Shown here piece after piece: positions 45,085 to 54,021 of a stretch of 64,000 nucleotides of DNA; positions within the stretch are counted from its first letter, which is position 1; the number at the start of each line of letters is the position of its first letter. Under the pieces are notes generated by a model. The model was not told where the DNA came from, searched no databases, and worked only from the letters and a program-made list of their open reading frames with translations. The stretch lies in assembly GCF_023701695.1 (NCBI RefSeq), contig NZ_JAJOZC010000001.1:1116001-1180000 (forward strand), given 5' to 3'. The position numbers were made by a program, and so were the translations under genes. Origin of the DNA: Streptomyces sp. RKAG290 (lineage in GTDB: Bacteria > Actinomycetota > Actinomycetes > Streptomycetales > Streptomycetaceae).

Positions 45085-45948
45085 TCAGCCCTTGATCGCC
45101 CCGGTCAGGACGCCCTTGACGAAGAACCTCTGCAGGAAGGGGTAGACACAGAAGATGGGCACGATCGCGATGATCAGCACGGCCATCTGCAGGGAGGTGG
45201 CGGGCGGCACCGCGTGGACGCCCATGGCCGAGGCGTTGATGCTCTGCCCGTTGAGCACGTAGCTGCGCAGGATCACCTGGATGGGGAACTTGCTGGAGTC
45301 GTTGAGGTACAGCACCGCGTTGAAGAAGCTGTTCCAGTACCCGACCGCGTAGAACAGCCCGACCACCGCGAGGACCGCCTTGGACAGCGGGAGGACGATC
45401 CGGAAGAGGACCGTGATCTCACCGGCCCCGTCGATCCGCGCCGCGTCGTACAGCTCCTCGGGAATGCTCTGGAAGAAGGAGCGGACGACCACGATGTTGA
45501 ACGCGTTGAGCAGCACCGGAAGGATCAGCGAGGCGTAGGTGTCCAGCATCTTGAACTGCTGGACCGCCAGGTACGTCGGGATGATGCCGGGGGCGAACAG
45601 GAAGGTGCCGAGCACCAGCAGCAGGATCGGCTTGCCGAGTACCGTGCCGGGACGCGAGGTGCCGTACGCGATCATCACCGTGCACGCCAGGCTGAGCGCG
45701 GTGCCGATCAGTGTGATGACGATGGACACCAGTGCGGCCCGGGTGACGATCCCGCCGGAGAGGATGACCCGGTACGCCTCCAGCGTCGGGTGGTGCGGCA
45801 GCAGTACGTAGCCGCCGTTGGCGTTCAGCTCCTCGCGGCCGGCCAGGCTGGTGCCGATGGCGAGGACGAACGGGTAGAGCACGATCACGGTGAGGACGAC
45901 CAGCGCGGCTGCCTTGGCGCCCTGCCCGTACCAGTGCGGGCGTTCCAT
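45085..45948 (-). CDS. Carbohydrate ABC transporter permease (LplC/YtcP type), N-terminus probably frameshifted
   Basis: Inner-membrane component with six helices and the EAA loop ELYDAARIDGAGEITVLFRIVLPLSKAVLAV. The intact frame begins at MERPHWYGQGAKAAALVVL. Upstream, an ATG at 46043 overlaps the stop of the other permease (ATGA) and reads MSQQSVATRLRTARFGP before drifting out of frame. One extra base in the five-G run at 45992-45996 joins it to GRPPWMERPHWYG and gives a 319-residue protein. The true start is therefore probably 46043. Confidence 0.88.
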   Translation of the reverse strand: MERPHWYGQGAKAAALVVLTVIVLYPFVLAIGTSLAGREELNANGGYVLLPHHPTLEAYRVILSGGIVTRAALVSIVITLIGTALSLACTVMIAYGTSRPGTVLGKPILLLVLGTFLFAPGIIPTYLAVQQFKMLDTYASLILPVLLNAFNIVVVRSFFQSIPEELYDAARIDGAGEITVLFRIVLPLSKAVLAVVGLFYAVGYWNSFFNAVLYLNDSSKFPIQVILRSYVLNGQSINASAMGVHAVPPATSLQMAVLIIAIVPIFCVYPFLQRFFVKGVLTGAIKG

Positions 45949-46039
45949 CCACGGCGGCCTGCCGTGGGAGACGCGGGGCCGTGTCCCGCCCGGGGGCCGA
46001 ACCTGGCCGTGCGCAGCCGGGTCGCGACGGACTGCTGAC

Positions 46040-47056
46040 TCATCGGTAGACTCCCTGCTCGCCGAAGCGGTGGGCCAGCTTGTTGGCGGCGAGGATGAGG
46101 GCGAATCCGATGACGCCCTTCATCAGACCGGCGGCGGTGCTCATGCCCCAGTCGCCGTCGACGACGCCGTGGAAGTAGACGTAGGTGTCCATGACTTCGG
46201 AGGCGTCCGGGCCGACGGCGTCCCGCTGCAGGATGATCTGCTCGAAGCCGACCGAGAGGATGTCGCCGAGCCGCAGGATCAGCAGCATCAGGATCACCGG
46301 CCGGATGCCCGGCAGGGTGATGTGCCAGATCCTGCGGAGCCAGCCGGCACCGTCCATCGCGGCGGACTCGTACAGGCCCATGTCGATCGAGGCGATCGAC
46401 GCGAGGAAGATGATCGTGCCCCAGCCGCAGTCCTTCCAGATGGCCTGGGCGGTGATCAGCAGCTTGAAGGTCCCGGGGTCCGTCATCACGTTGCCGATGC
46501 TGACCCCGTGCTCCATCAGCAGCGTGGTGACCGAACCCGCCCCGCCGAGCACCTGCTTGAACATCGCGACGACGACGACCCAGGACAGGAAGTGCGGGAG
46601 GTAGACGACGGTCTGGATGAACCGCTTGATCTTCTCGCTGATGAGCGAGTTGAGGAGCAGGGCCAGGGCGATCGGTGCGGGGAAGTACAGCAGCAGCTGG
46701 ATCGCGGTGATCTGGAGCGTGTTGGAGACGGCGCTCCAGAACTCCGGTTCGGCGAGCAGCGCGGTGAAGTTCGCGAGGCCGACGAACGGACTCTCCTTGA
46801 AGCCCAGGAACGGCTGGTAGTCCTGGAAGGCGATGACGTTGCCCGCGAGCGGCAAGTAGAAGAAGAGCGCGAAGTACAGCACACCCGGAAGACAGAGGAG
46901 CAGGAGCGCCTTGTCTCGTTTGAGACGGTATCGGAGCGGCTGCCGTATTCGGTTCTTCCTGCGCTTCTTCCCGGCGGGCCGGTCCGCGTCGTCCGGGTCG
47001 CGGGGCTGCGGCACGGACGGCCGCACTGCTGTGACCGGCGCATCTGCCATCGTCAC
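46040..47056 (-). CDS. Carbohydrate ABC transporter permease (LplB/YteP type)
   Basis: A 338-residue inner-membrane protein. A basic N-terminal stretch (GKKRRKNRIRQPLRYRLKRDK) precedes the first helix (LLLLCLPGVLYFALFFYLPLAG). Other landmarks are PFVGLANFTALLAEPEFW and the EAA loop GLYESAAMDGAGWLRRIWHITLPGIRPVI. GTG at 47056 is 5 bases after GGAGG; ATG at 47050 is the alternative. First gene of the transporter operon. No ATPase gene is present, so a shared ATPase such as MsiK is expected. Confidence 0.9.
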   Translation of the reverse strand: MTMADAPVTAVRPSVPQPRDPDDADRPAGKKRRKNRIRQPLRYRLKRDKALLLLCLPGVLYFALFFYLPLAGNVIAFQDYQPFLGFKESPFVGLANFTALLAEPEFWSAVSNTLQITAIQLLLYFPAPIALALLLNSLISEKIKRFIQTVVYLPHFLSWVVVVAMFKQVLGGAGSVTTLLMEHGVSIGNVMTDPGTFKLLITAQAIWKDCGWGTIIFLASIASIDMGLYESAAMDGAGWLRRIWHITLPGIRPVILMLLILRLGDILSVGFEQIILQRDAVGPDASEVMDTYVYFHGVVDGDWGMSTAAGLMKGVIGFALILAANKLAHRFGEQGVYR

Positions 47057-47210
47057 AGGCACCTCCAGGGCTGATGGAGCGGGAGAGCGTCCCGCATACG
47101 TGGAGGTCGGCGCGCGCCCCGAGCGGAGCGCGGCCACTGCTCCTTCGCGGCGACAGGCACATAGTTCACGACGTGCACCGCGATGGCAAGAGTTGTTCAT
47201 TTCACAGAGG

Positions 47211-47223
47211 TAACGAACATCTA
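47211..47223 (-). promoter_or_regulatory. Candidate DeoR-type operator upstream of transporter operon
   Basis: The minus strand reads GATGTTCGTTACC. The core ATGYTCGT is found again at 48424-48431 (plus) and 48454-48461 (minus), in front of the SIS gene. Position: about 155 bases upstream of the permease start. Confidence 0.45.
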
Positions 47224-47429
47224 TTGGCAGTAGAAAGCCGCCGCGATCAGCATCGAGGAACGCCTCAAGGGTTTGAAAATATGCACAAAAGAGACACAAC
47301 GTGACCGTGAAGGGACCACCGCAGCCACCGGCGCCCCGTCAGAACCGGCTCCTGACTGCCTGTTCGTGCTCGATCTTGCACGTAGCCGCACACATTCCGG
47401 CACGCCGGAACGACGGACGGCGCACGCAC

Positions 47430-47470
47430 AACGGCGGGCCGTCACACCTGGGGTGTGACGACCCGCCGTT
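47430..47470. terminator. 19-bp stem hairpin terminator after the DeoR gene
   Basis: AACGGCGGGCCGTCACACC (47430-47448) pairs with GGTGTGACGACCCGCCGTT (47452-47470) with one mismatch and a 3-base loop. It begins 31 bases past the regulator's stop. Confidence 0.75.
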
Positions 47471-47500
47471 CGGACGGTGCGCCCGGGCGGACCGGGCGGC

Positions 47501-48301
47501 TCAGACGGCGATGACCGTGACGCCGGCCTCGGTGAAGCGGGCGGTCGCCTCGGACGTGATCCCCTTGTCGGTGACCAGGAAGTCGACCAGCCCGAGGTCG
47601 CAGACCCGGGCGAAGGCCCGCTTGCCGATCTTCGAGGAGTCGGCCGCCACCACCACCCGCTGGGCCTGCTGGGCGAGCAGCCGGTTGATGCTGGCTTCGC
47701 CCTCGTGGTGGACGTACGCGCCGCGTTCGGTGTCGATGGCGTTGACGCCCAGCACCGCGACGTCCAGCGTTATCTCCCCCAGCACGCCACTGGCCAGCGG
47801 GCCCGTCAGCTCGTACGACTGCGGCCTCGCGACGCCGCCGGTCACCACGATCTTGATCTGCGGCCGGATCACCAGCTCGTTGGCGATGTTGAGCGCGTTG
47901 GTGACCACGGTCAGGGTCGGCTGGCCGGCCGCCCCGGACGCGCCCTCGCCCACCAGGTCCGAGCGCACGGCGAGCGAGCGGGCGACCTCCGTGATGGTGG
48001 TACCGCCGGTCAGCCCCACCACTTCGCCGACCGCGACCAGTTCGGCGACCGCGCGGCCGATGGCCTGCTTCTCCGGAGCGTTGCGTCCCGTCTTGTAGCG
48101 CAGCGCCAGCTCGTAGCTGACACCGTGCGCGACCGCGCCGCCCCGCGTGCGGGTGAGCAGTTGCTGCTCGGCGAGCTGGTCCAGATCGCGACGGATGGTG
48201 GCGGCCGAGACGTCCAGTGTTTTGGCAGCGTCCTCGACGTCCACCCGGCCGTGCTTACCGACCAGCTCCAGCAGTGCGTTCCACCGGGCATCCCTGGACA
48301 A
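47501..48301 (-). CDS. DeoR/GlpR family transcriptional regulator
   Basis: A 266-residue repressor-type protein. The N-terminal winged helix is RWNALLELVGKHGRVDVEDAAKTLDVSAATIRRDLDQLAEQQLLTRTRGGAV. The C-terminal sugar-phosphate-sensing domain has GLTGGTTITEVARSL, TVVTNALNIANELV, VVTGGVARPQSYELTGPLA and ADSSKIGKRAF. The TTG start at 48301 is chosen because AAGGAGAG lies 6-7 bases upstream. It is divergent from the SIS gene and convergent in function with the sugar transporter; its effector is probably a phosphorylated sugar. Confidence 0.9.
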   Translation of the reverse strand: MSRDARWNALLELVGKHGRVDVEDAAKTLDVSAATIRRDLDQLAEQQLLTRTRGGAVAHGVSYELALRYKTGRNAPEKQAIGRAVAELVAVGEVVGLTGGTTITEVARSLAVRSDLVGEGASGAAGQPTLTVVTNALNIANELVIRPQIKIVVTGGVARPQSYELTGPLASGVLGEITLDVAVLGVNAIDTERGAYVHHEGEASINRLLAQQAQRVVVAADSSKIGKRAFARVCDLGLVDFLVTDKGITSEATARFTEAGVTVIAV

Positions 48302-48410
48302 GTGAACTCTCCTTACAGGTCCGGGCTGCGGGCACCCATCCCCTTGGGCGCGGTCACCGGACTCGCGCAAGCGTCGCACAAGGCTCGGGCGAGTCAAGCC
48401 TCCTGCAAGG

Positions 48411-48465
48411 AGAATGCTTGATAATGCTCGTACATCCTGTATAGCGTGCGTTAACGAGCATCCCA
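48411..48465. promoter_or_regulatory. Promoter and operator region between DeoR gene and SIS gene
   Basis: ATGCTCGT (48424-48431) and ACGAGCAT (48454-48461) form an inverted repeat with a 22-base centre, and ATGCTTG at 48414-48420 is a further direct half-site. TTGATA (48418-48423), 16 bases, TATAGC (48440-48445) is a plausible rightward promoter inside the dyad, the geometry of a repressor site. Confidence 0.55.
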
Positions 48466-48486
48466 TCACCAGTACGGAGTGCAAAA

Positions 48487-49371
48487 GTGTCATTTGTCGA
48501 GATCGAGACCGCCAGTCAGCCGGACTGCTGGCGCCGTGCCGCTGATCTGGCACAGAGCCAGGCGGCCGCACTGCCCGCGACCGGCGAGCGGATCGCCGTG
48601 GTCGGCTGCGGCACCTCGTTCTACATGGCTCAGGCATACGCCGCGCTCCGTGAGGGGTCCGGGCAGGGCGAGTCCGACGCCTTCGCCGCCTCGGAGTTCC
48701 CCGTCACCCGCCGCTACGACCGGGTCGTCGCCCTCACCCGCTCCGGCACCACGACCGAGGTGCTCGAACTCCTGGAGCGCCTGCGCGGCGTCACCCCGAC
48801 GGTGGCCATCACCGCCGACCCCCGGACACCGGTGATGACGTCCGCCGACGCGGTCGTGGTCCTCGACTTCGCCGACGAACAGTCCGTCGTGCAGACCCGG
48901 TTCGCCACCACCCTGCTGACGCTGCTCCGCGCCCACCTCGGCCTGCACACCGACGACGTAGTCCGGGACGCGGAGGCCGCGCTGGCCGAGCCGCTCCCCC
49001 AAGGGCTCCTGGACTGCACCCAGTTCACCTTCCTCGGCCGCGGCTGGACGGCCGGTCTCGCCAACGAGGCCGCGCTGAAGATGAAGGAGGCCTCGCTGTC
49101 CTGGACGGAGGCCTACGCGGCGATGGAGTACCGCCACGGCCCCATCAGCATCGCCACCGAAGGCACCGCGACCTGGATGTTCGGCGCAGCGCCCGAGGGG
49201 CTGCGGGAGCAGGTCCTGGCGACCGGCGCCCGCTGGGTGGAGAGCGCCCTGGACCCGCTGGCCGAGCTGGTCCGCGTGCAGCGCCTGGCCATCGCCCGCG
49301 CCGCTGCCCGCGGCCTGGACCCGGACAGCCCCCGCCACCTGACCCGCTCCGTGGTCCTGGCCGACGCCTGA
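48487..49371 (+). CDS. SIS domain sugar isomerase/deaminase-like protein
   Basis: A 294-residue double-SIS protein resembling the isomerase half of GlmS and AgaS/FrlB-type enzymes: ERIAVVGCGTSFYMAQAYAALRE, DRVVALTRSGTTTEVLELLERL, FLGRGWTAGLANEAALKMKEAS, AYAAMEYRHGPISIA. It lacks the glutaminase domain, so it likely acts as an amino-sugar-phosphate isomerase/deaminase or deglycase. GTG at 48487 follows CGGAG. It is driven from the operator-bearing region next to the DeoR gene. Confidence 0.87.
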   Translation: MSFVEIETASQPDCWRRAADLAQSQAAALPATGERIAVVGCGTSFYMAQAYAALREGSGQGESDAFAASEFPVTRRYDRVVALTRSGTTTEVLELLERLRGVTPTVAITADPRTPVMTSADAVVVLDFADEQSVVQTRFATTLLTLLRAHLGLHTDDVVRDAEAALAEPLPQGLLDCTQFTFLGRGWTAGLANEAALKMKEASLSWTEAYAAMEYRHGPISIATEGTATWMFGAAPEGLREQVLATGARWVESALDPLAELVRVQRLAIARAAARGLDPDSPRHLTRSVVLADA

Positions 49372-49375
49372 GCCC

Positions 49376-50290
49376 GTGACGGACACCGTCGAGCGCCGGC
49401 TGCACGCCGGGCCGTGCGCCGGCGCGGACGCCTGGACGGGCTTCCTCGCCGCGCCGGCGCATGGCAGCCCGGTCGGCGTGCTCGTGCTCGCCGGGTCCAG
49501 CGGGCGGATCGAGGACGAGCGGTGCCGGCTGCTGGCCCGGGAGGGCATGAGCGCCCTGTCGATCCGCTGGTTCGGCGGGCCGGACCAGCCACCGGGCATC
49601 TGTGAAGTCCCGCTGGAGACCTTCGTGTCCGCGCTCGAACGGCTCCGCGGCGACGGGGCCCGGCGCCTCGGTGTCCTCGGCTCCTCCAAGGGCGCCGAGG
49701 CCGCGCTGCACCTGTCCGTCGTGCAGCCCGGCATCGACGCCGTGGTGGCGCTCTCCCCCACCTCCCTGACCTGGGCGAACGTCGGCCCCGGCCGGGACGG
49801 GCTGACGCTGCCTCACCGGTCCTCCTGGACCTGGGAGGGGCAGCCGCTGCCGTTCGTCCCCTACGACGGCTCCTGGACGCCGTCCGAGCCGGTGGGCGCC
49901 CCCGTCTCGGTCCTCGGCTGGTACGAACAGAGCCTGAGGACCTTCGCCGGCCTTGTCCCGGCCGCTGCCGTCCAGGTGGAGCGGTCCGCCGCCGAACTCG
50001 TACTGGTCGCAGGCGGCGACGACCGGATGTGGCCGTCCCTGCCGTACGCCGAGGAGCTGGCCGCCCGGCGCCGGGCGGCCGGTCTCCCGGTGCGGCTGGT
50101 CACCCGCGCGGACGCCGGGCACCGCCCGCGGCTGCCCGGCGAGAGCCCCGCGCCCGCGTCCGGCACCTTCCTGTACGGAGGTTCGCCCGCGGCCGACGCG
50201 GCGCTCGGAGCGGCCGCGTGGCCGCACGTCCTCAACGCACTGCTCGGCGCGGGGACCGCCGCGTCAGCCGGTCAGGACTCCTCGAAGTAG
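49376..50290 (+). CDS. Acyl-CoA thioester hydrolase/BAAT C-terminal domain protein (alpha/beta hydrolase)
   Basis: A 304-residue protein beginning 4 bases after the SIS gene, so translationally linked. The nucleophile elbow LGSSKGAEAALHL (Ser near 104) and the following VALSPTSLTW match the BAAT C-terminal hydrolase type, with VLVAGGDDRMWPS (Asp) and VTRADAGHRPRLP (His) completing a triad. Activity could be thioester or ester hydrolysis; the pairing with a sugar isomerase is unusual and suggests an acylated sugar or other ester substrate, which is inference. Confidence 0.8.
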   Translation: MTDTVERRLHAGPCAGADAWTGFLAAPAHGSPVGVLVLAGSSGRIEDERCRLLAREGMSALSIRWFGGPDQPPGICEVPLETFVSALERLRGDGARRLGVLGSSKGAEAALHLSVVQPGIDAVVALSPTSLTWANVGPGRDGLTLPHRSSWTWEGQPLPFVPYDGSWTPSEPVGAPVSVLGWYEQSLRTFAGLVPAAAVQVERSAAELVLVAGGDDRMWPSLPYAEELAARRRAAGLPVRLVTRADAGHRPRLPGESPAPASGTFLYGGSPAADAALGAAAWPHVLNALLGAGTAASAGQDSSK

Positions 50291-50808
50291 GCGTCCAGGA
50301 CCGCGTCGAAGCCTTCCGTCCACTCCTTGAGGCTGCTCCTGGCCGCCGCCTCGACCTCGGCGTTGAACCAACGCCTGGTCGACATGTGGACGGTGATGGT
50401 GAACCGGCGGCCGAACCGGGCCGGCTTCAGTTCGACCGCGGCGATCTCGTCCCAGCGGAAGTCGGCCTCCTGGTCGTCCAGGGTGAACCGGATGCCCGCG
50501 CGGTCCGCGGTGATCGAACCGCGGCGGTCACTCACCGCGAACGCGGGACCTTCCTCGCTCTCGTCGTTCTCGTCCTCCTCGTCGTCCGTCGCCTCGGCGA
50601 CGGCCTCGCCGTCGGGCTCGGCATCCTCGGACACGGCCTCCGTGGCGGCATCGTCGGGTGCGGCGTCCTCGGGTGCGGGCCCCTCGGTCCGCTCCGGCTC
50701 CTCGTCCGCCTTCGGGGCGGCCAGAGGGGCCGTGAGACCAGGGATGTACGCCGGGTCTGTCCCTGCGGCGTACTCGGGCTGAGTGTTCGGATCTATGCGC
50801 TGCTCCAC
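50272..50808 (-). CDS. Hypothetical protein, acidic N-terminus with PH-like C-terminal domain
   Basis: 178 residues. Residues 1-88 are Asp/Glu/Ala/Pro rich and disordered (EATDDEEDENDESEEG). The last 90 residues look like a small beta-sandwich with a final helix (DRRGSITADRAGIRFTLDDQEADFRWDEIAAVELKPARFGRRFTITVHM, SLKEWTEGFDAVLDAYFEES), similar to bacterial PH-like domains. Function unknown. It overlaps the 3' end of the opposing BAAT-type gene by 19 bases. Confidence 0.78.
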   Translation of the reverse strand: MEQRIDPNTQPEYAAGTDPAYIPGLTAPLAAPKADEEPERTEGPAPEDAAPDDAATEAVSEDAEPDGEAVAEATDDEEDENDESEEGPAFAVSDRRGSITADRAGIRFTLDDQEADFRWDEIAAVELKPARFGRRFTITVHMSTRRWFNAEVEAAARSSLKEWTEGFDAVLDAYFEES

Positions 50809-50944
50809 GGCGGGCAGTATGGCCGACGAACCTGTACGGGGCCAGTGAGCCGCTGTTCACCCGCTCCTGACGACTGCTGCGCGACAACGCGGCACGGGGC
50901 GGGGCGGCCGCCGGTCCGGCCCGACCCGCCCCCGTGCGAGCCGG

Positions 50945-53656
50945 TCAGCCCACGGAGCAGGCCTCCTCACCCAGGGCGAACCCGGCCGGTCTGCCGTTGC
51001 CGCCCGACAGGCTTGCGGTGAAGCCGAAGCCCGCCGAGGCACCGGGCGCCACCCTGCCGTTCCAGGAGACGTTGGCGGCCGTCGCCTTCGCACCGTCCTG
51101 TCCGGAGGTCGCGTTCCACATCTGGGTGACCTTCTGGCCGTCCGGGAAGGTCCAGCCGAGCCGCCAGCCGTCCAGGGCCGTGCTCCCGGTGTTGGTGAGG
51201 GTCACATCGGCCTGGAAGCCGCCTGCCCACTGGTTGGTGACCTTGTACGTCACCGAACAGGCCGCACCCGCCGGCGGGTCCCCCGGATCGGTCCCGGGGT
51301 CGGTGCCCGGGTCCGTGCCGCCGCTGTCGCCGTCCGAGGAATCCCCGTACATGATTCCGCGCCCGTTCGTCGAGACGTACACCCGCCCGTAGACCCGCGG
51401 GTCGCCGGTGATGGAGGCGCCGATCCAACCCCACTGGTGCGCGTCGTCGTTGATCCGGGTCCAGCCGGCGCCCGCGTCCGTGGACCGGAAGATGCCGCGC
51501 ACCCCGCCGATCTTCGCGGTGACGAAGAGCGTCCGGTACGAGGCACCGGCGGCCGCCTTGCCGAAGCCGACCGAGTCCGCCTGTTCCACCCCGGGCAGCT
51601 TGGTGAACGTGGCCCCCGAGTCGGTGGAGTGCCACAGGCCGTAGGCCCCGGTCGCGCTGCCTCCGGCGAGCCAGACGTCGCCCTCGGTGCCGGGCACCGC
51701 CTTGAAGCGGACGTTGCCCTCCGTGGGCAGACCGCTCGACGCCTTGGCGGTGAAGCTGGCGCCACCGTCCGTGGAGAGGTAGAAGGTGCCGGCGAGGTAT
51801 CCGTAGAACTTCTTCGGGTTCTTCCGGTCGGACTCGACCGCCGCTCCGGCGGGTATCCCGGTGGCCGCCGACCACGAACTCCCGTACCCGGTGGTGTGCT
51901 GCACGCCCGCGCCCTCCGGGCTCCACACGAAGCCGCTGCCGTCGGCCGCCGCCGCGACCGTGCCGCCGCCGGTCACCCCGGAGGGCTCGGTGCCCTGGAA
52001 CCAGTTGGCCCCGTTGTCCGTGGAGAAGCCGATGTGCGGGGCGGCGTCCGCGCTGCCGACCCGTACGACCGTGCCGGGGCTCGCCTCCGCGAAGTCCAGG
52101 CTCGTCGTCGAGGTGAGGTTCGGCGAGGTGAACATCATGTCCGGGACCGCGTCCAGATCGGTGTGCCGGAAGCCTCCGATGTCACCGAGCGCGCTGAGCA
52201 GCGGTGCACCGGACGGCGGGCTCGCCAGGTCGTTGACGGCCGTCTCCTCAAGGCCCTTCACCATCGGGGTGATCCTGAACTGGCTGCCGGAGTCCCAGTT
52301 CTTGAGGTTCTCGGTGCCGTAGATCGTCGCGCCGGTCCCATACATCATCCGGCCCGAGTCGAACGGATCGATCTCCAGCGCCTCCGTCATCCAGCCCAGC
52401 TTGGGCGTGGTCTCGGGCGGCGATGGACTGGCTCCCCAGGTCAGCCAGGGCACGGACGAGACGTCCTGGGTGAAGCGGTTGGTGCGGTTCGGGTAACTGC
52501 TGTAGTCCCAGGCCTGGGTCCAGGTCGCCCCGCTGTCCGTGGAGCGGAAGATCTGGGTGTCCGGCCACCAGGAGCTGTACGCGGTGGCCATCAGCGTGCC
52601 GGGCTGCTGCCGGTCCACGGACAGTCCGCTGAATCCGTAGTAGGTATCGGCCTCGGCGACCGGACTGACGTCCTTCCACGCACCGGTCGCGGTGGTGTAG
52701 CGCCAGATCCGGCCCTTGCCGCCGTCGTACGGACCGCCGGTGTCACTGAGCGTCAGATACAGATAGCCGCCCGACGCGTCGAGCACCCCCTTGTGGGCCA
52801 GGTATCCGGTCGGCTGACCGGCGATCCGCGACCAGGTGGCACCGCCGTCGGTGGAGCGGTAGACGGTGTTCTCCTTGTCGGCGACCCCGACGTAGATGTC
52901 CTGGGTGGCGCTGCCCGCACTGCCGGTGCGCTCGTCGAAGGTCACCCAGGTGATGCCCTGGTTGTCGTTGCCGTAGCCACTGGTGTCGGTCGGGTCCTGG
53001 GAGTAGTTCCCCGGGTTCGGGAAGGCCGTCACCTGCGACCAGGTCACCCCCGAGTCGGTGGACCGCCACAGGCCCTTGCCGCTGGGCGCGCCCAGGTACA
53101 GCACGGAGTTCTTGTTCGGGTCGACCGCGAGGCGCTCGCCCATGCCGCGCCCCGGCATGTTGCCGCCGAGCTTGAAGGGGAGCGTGCTCGCCCGCCAGCT
53201 GGCGCCGCGGTCCGAGGAGCGCAGCACCGCGCCGTTGGTCGGGTCCCAGCTGTTGGTGTACGTGCCCACGGCCGCGTAGACGTTGTCCGGCTCGGCCGTG
53301 TCGGAGGCCAGGCTCACCACCCCGGACCAGCCCCAGCGGTCCCAGTCCACCCAGTCGAGGAGCGGCTTCCACTGCTTGCCGGACTGGTCCCACCGGTAGG
53401 CGCCGCCGATGTCGGTGCGCGCGTAGGCCAGGTTCTTCTCCGACCGGTTGAAGACGATGCCGGGGACGAAGCCGCCGCCGTCGATGCGCACGTTCTTCCA
53501 GGCATAGGTGTCCGCGGCCAGGGACACATCGGAGGCCTTGCCGGCCGGGACGGCATCGTCGGAGTGCGCCGACGCCGGCGGGCCGACAGCGAACAGCCCG
53601 GCGGTGAGAGTGAGTGCCGCTAACAGGGCAGCAAGGGGTCTGGCGCTTGAGCGCAC
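50945..53656 (-). CDS. Secreted GH74 xyloglucanase with CBM2
   Basis: A 903-residue exported enzyme. The signal peptide (SARPLAALLAALTLTAGLFAVGP...) is followed by a two-propeller GH74 catalytic region with many BNR-type motifs (RSTDSGATW kind). The expected catalytic acids lie in YARTDIGGAYRW and ALGDIGGFRHTDLD. A GTDPGTDPGTDPG linker and a family 2 carbohydrate-binding module (CSVTYKVTNQWAGGFQADVTLTNTGS..., ending EEACSVG) close the protein. It cleaves the beta-1,4-glucan backbone of xyloglucan outside the cell. GTG at 53656 is preceded by GGAGAGGA. A perfect CebR-type box lies 59 bases upstream. Confidence 0.93.
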   Translation of the reverse strand: MRSSARPLAALLAALTLTAGLFAVGPPASAHSDDAVPAGKASDVSLAADTYAWKNVRIDGGGFVPGIVFNRSEKNLAYARTDIGGAYRWDQSGKQWKPLLDWVDWDRWGWSGVVSLASDTAEPDNVYAAVGTYTNSWDPTNGAVLRSSDRGASWRASTLPFKLGGNMPGRGMGERLAVDPNKNSVLYLGAPSGKGLWRSTDSGVTWSQVTAFPNPGNYSQDPTDTSGYGNDNQGITWVTFDERTGSAGSATQDIYVGVADKENTVYRSTDGGATWSRIAGQPTGYLAHKGVLDASGGYLYLTLSDTGGPYDGGKGRIWRYTTATGAWKDVSPVAEADTYYGFSGLSVDRQQPGTLMATAYSSWWPDTQIFRSTDSGATWTQAWDYSSYPNRTNRFTQDVSSVPWLTWGASPSPPETTPKLGWMTEALEIDPFDSGRMMYGTGATIYGTENLKNWDSGSQFRITPMVKGLEETAVNDLASPPSGAPLLSALGDIGGFRHTDLDAVPDMMFTSPNLTSTTSLDFAEASPGTVVRVGSADAAPHIGFSTDNGANWFQGTEPSGVTGGGTVAAAADGSGFVWSPEGAGVQHTTGYGSSWSAATGIPAGAAVESDRKNPKKFYGYLAGTFYLSTDGGASFTAKASSGLPTEGNVRFKAVPGTEGDVWLAGGSATGAYGLWHSTDSGATFTKLPGVEQADSVGFGKAAAGASYRTLFVTAKIGGVRGIFRSTDAGAGWTRINDDAHQWGWIGASITGDPRVYGRVYVSTNGRGIMYGDSSDGDSGGTDPGTDPGTDPGDPPAGAACSVTYKVTNQWAGGFQADVTLTNTGSTALDGWRLGWTFPDGQKVTQMWNATSGQDGAKATAANVSWNGRVAPGASAGFGFTASLSGGNGRPAGFALGEEACSVG

Positions 53657-53714
53657 GGAAACGTCCTCTCCGAACGAGACCGCCGACAGTGGCGGTATGG
53701 GGCGGGCACGGATG

Positions 53715-53728
53715 TGGGAGCGCTCCCA
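53715..53728. promoter_or_regulatory. CebR-type operator
   Basis: TGGGAGCGCTCCCA, a perfect 14-bp palindrome identical to the known binding sequence of the Streptomyces LacI-family cellobiose repressor CebR. It lies 59 bases upstream of the xyloglucanase start, so the gene is probably induced by cello-oligosaccharides. Confidence 0.85.
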
Positions 53729-54021
53729 TTCGCGTCCTGATGGTAGCGGCGGGAACCCGCCGGGAGAAGGTGGTGAGCAAGGTTCATCGGATGACTCACC
53801 GGCACACGGGGTGGCCTTCGCGGCAGCGCCGGAGCAGGCGTGCATCCGAGGCGGCGAGGAAGCAGCAGGCACCCCGGGCCACACCCTGCGGAAAACCGCA
53901 GTACGGCCGTGCGGAATGCCCCATCGGGCACGGCGGCAATCCGCATACCGTCGCGGTGCTCAGTCTGCTCTGCTTCGCCGCGGCCGGGGCGCAGTTGGGG
54001 TGACGGGGCGGTCCGCTCAGC
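53729..54021. other. Intergenic with hairpins, no gene seen
   Basis: Between the CebR box and the stop of a TetR gene. It contains the hairpin CTGCGG-AAAA-CCGCAG near 53885-53900 and the wider inverted repeat GCCGTGC/GCACGGC around 53910-53940, which may end the leftward TetR transcript. No convincing coding frame. Confidence 0.45.
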
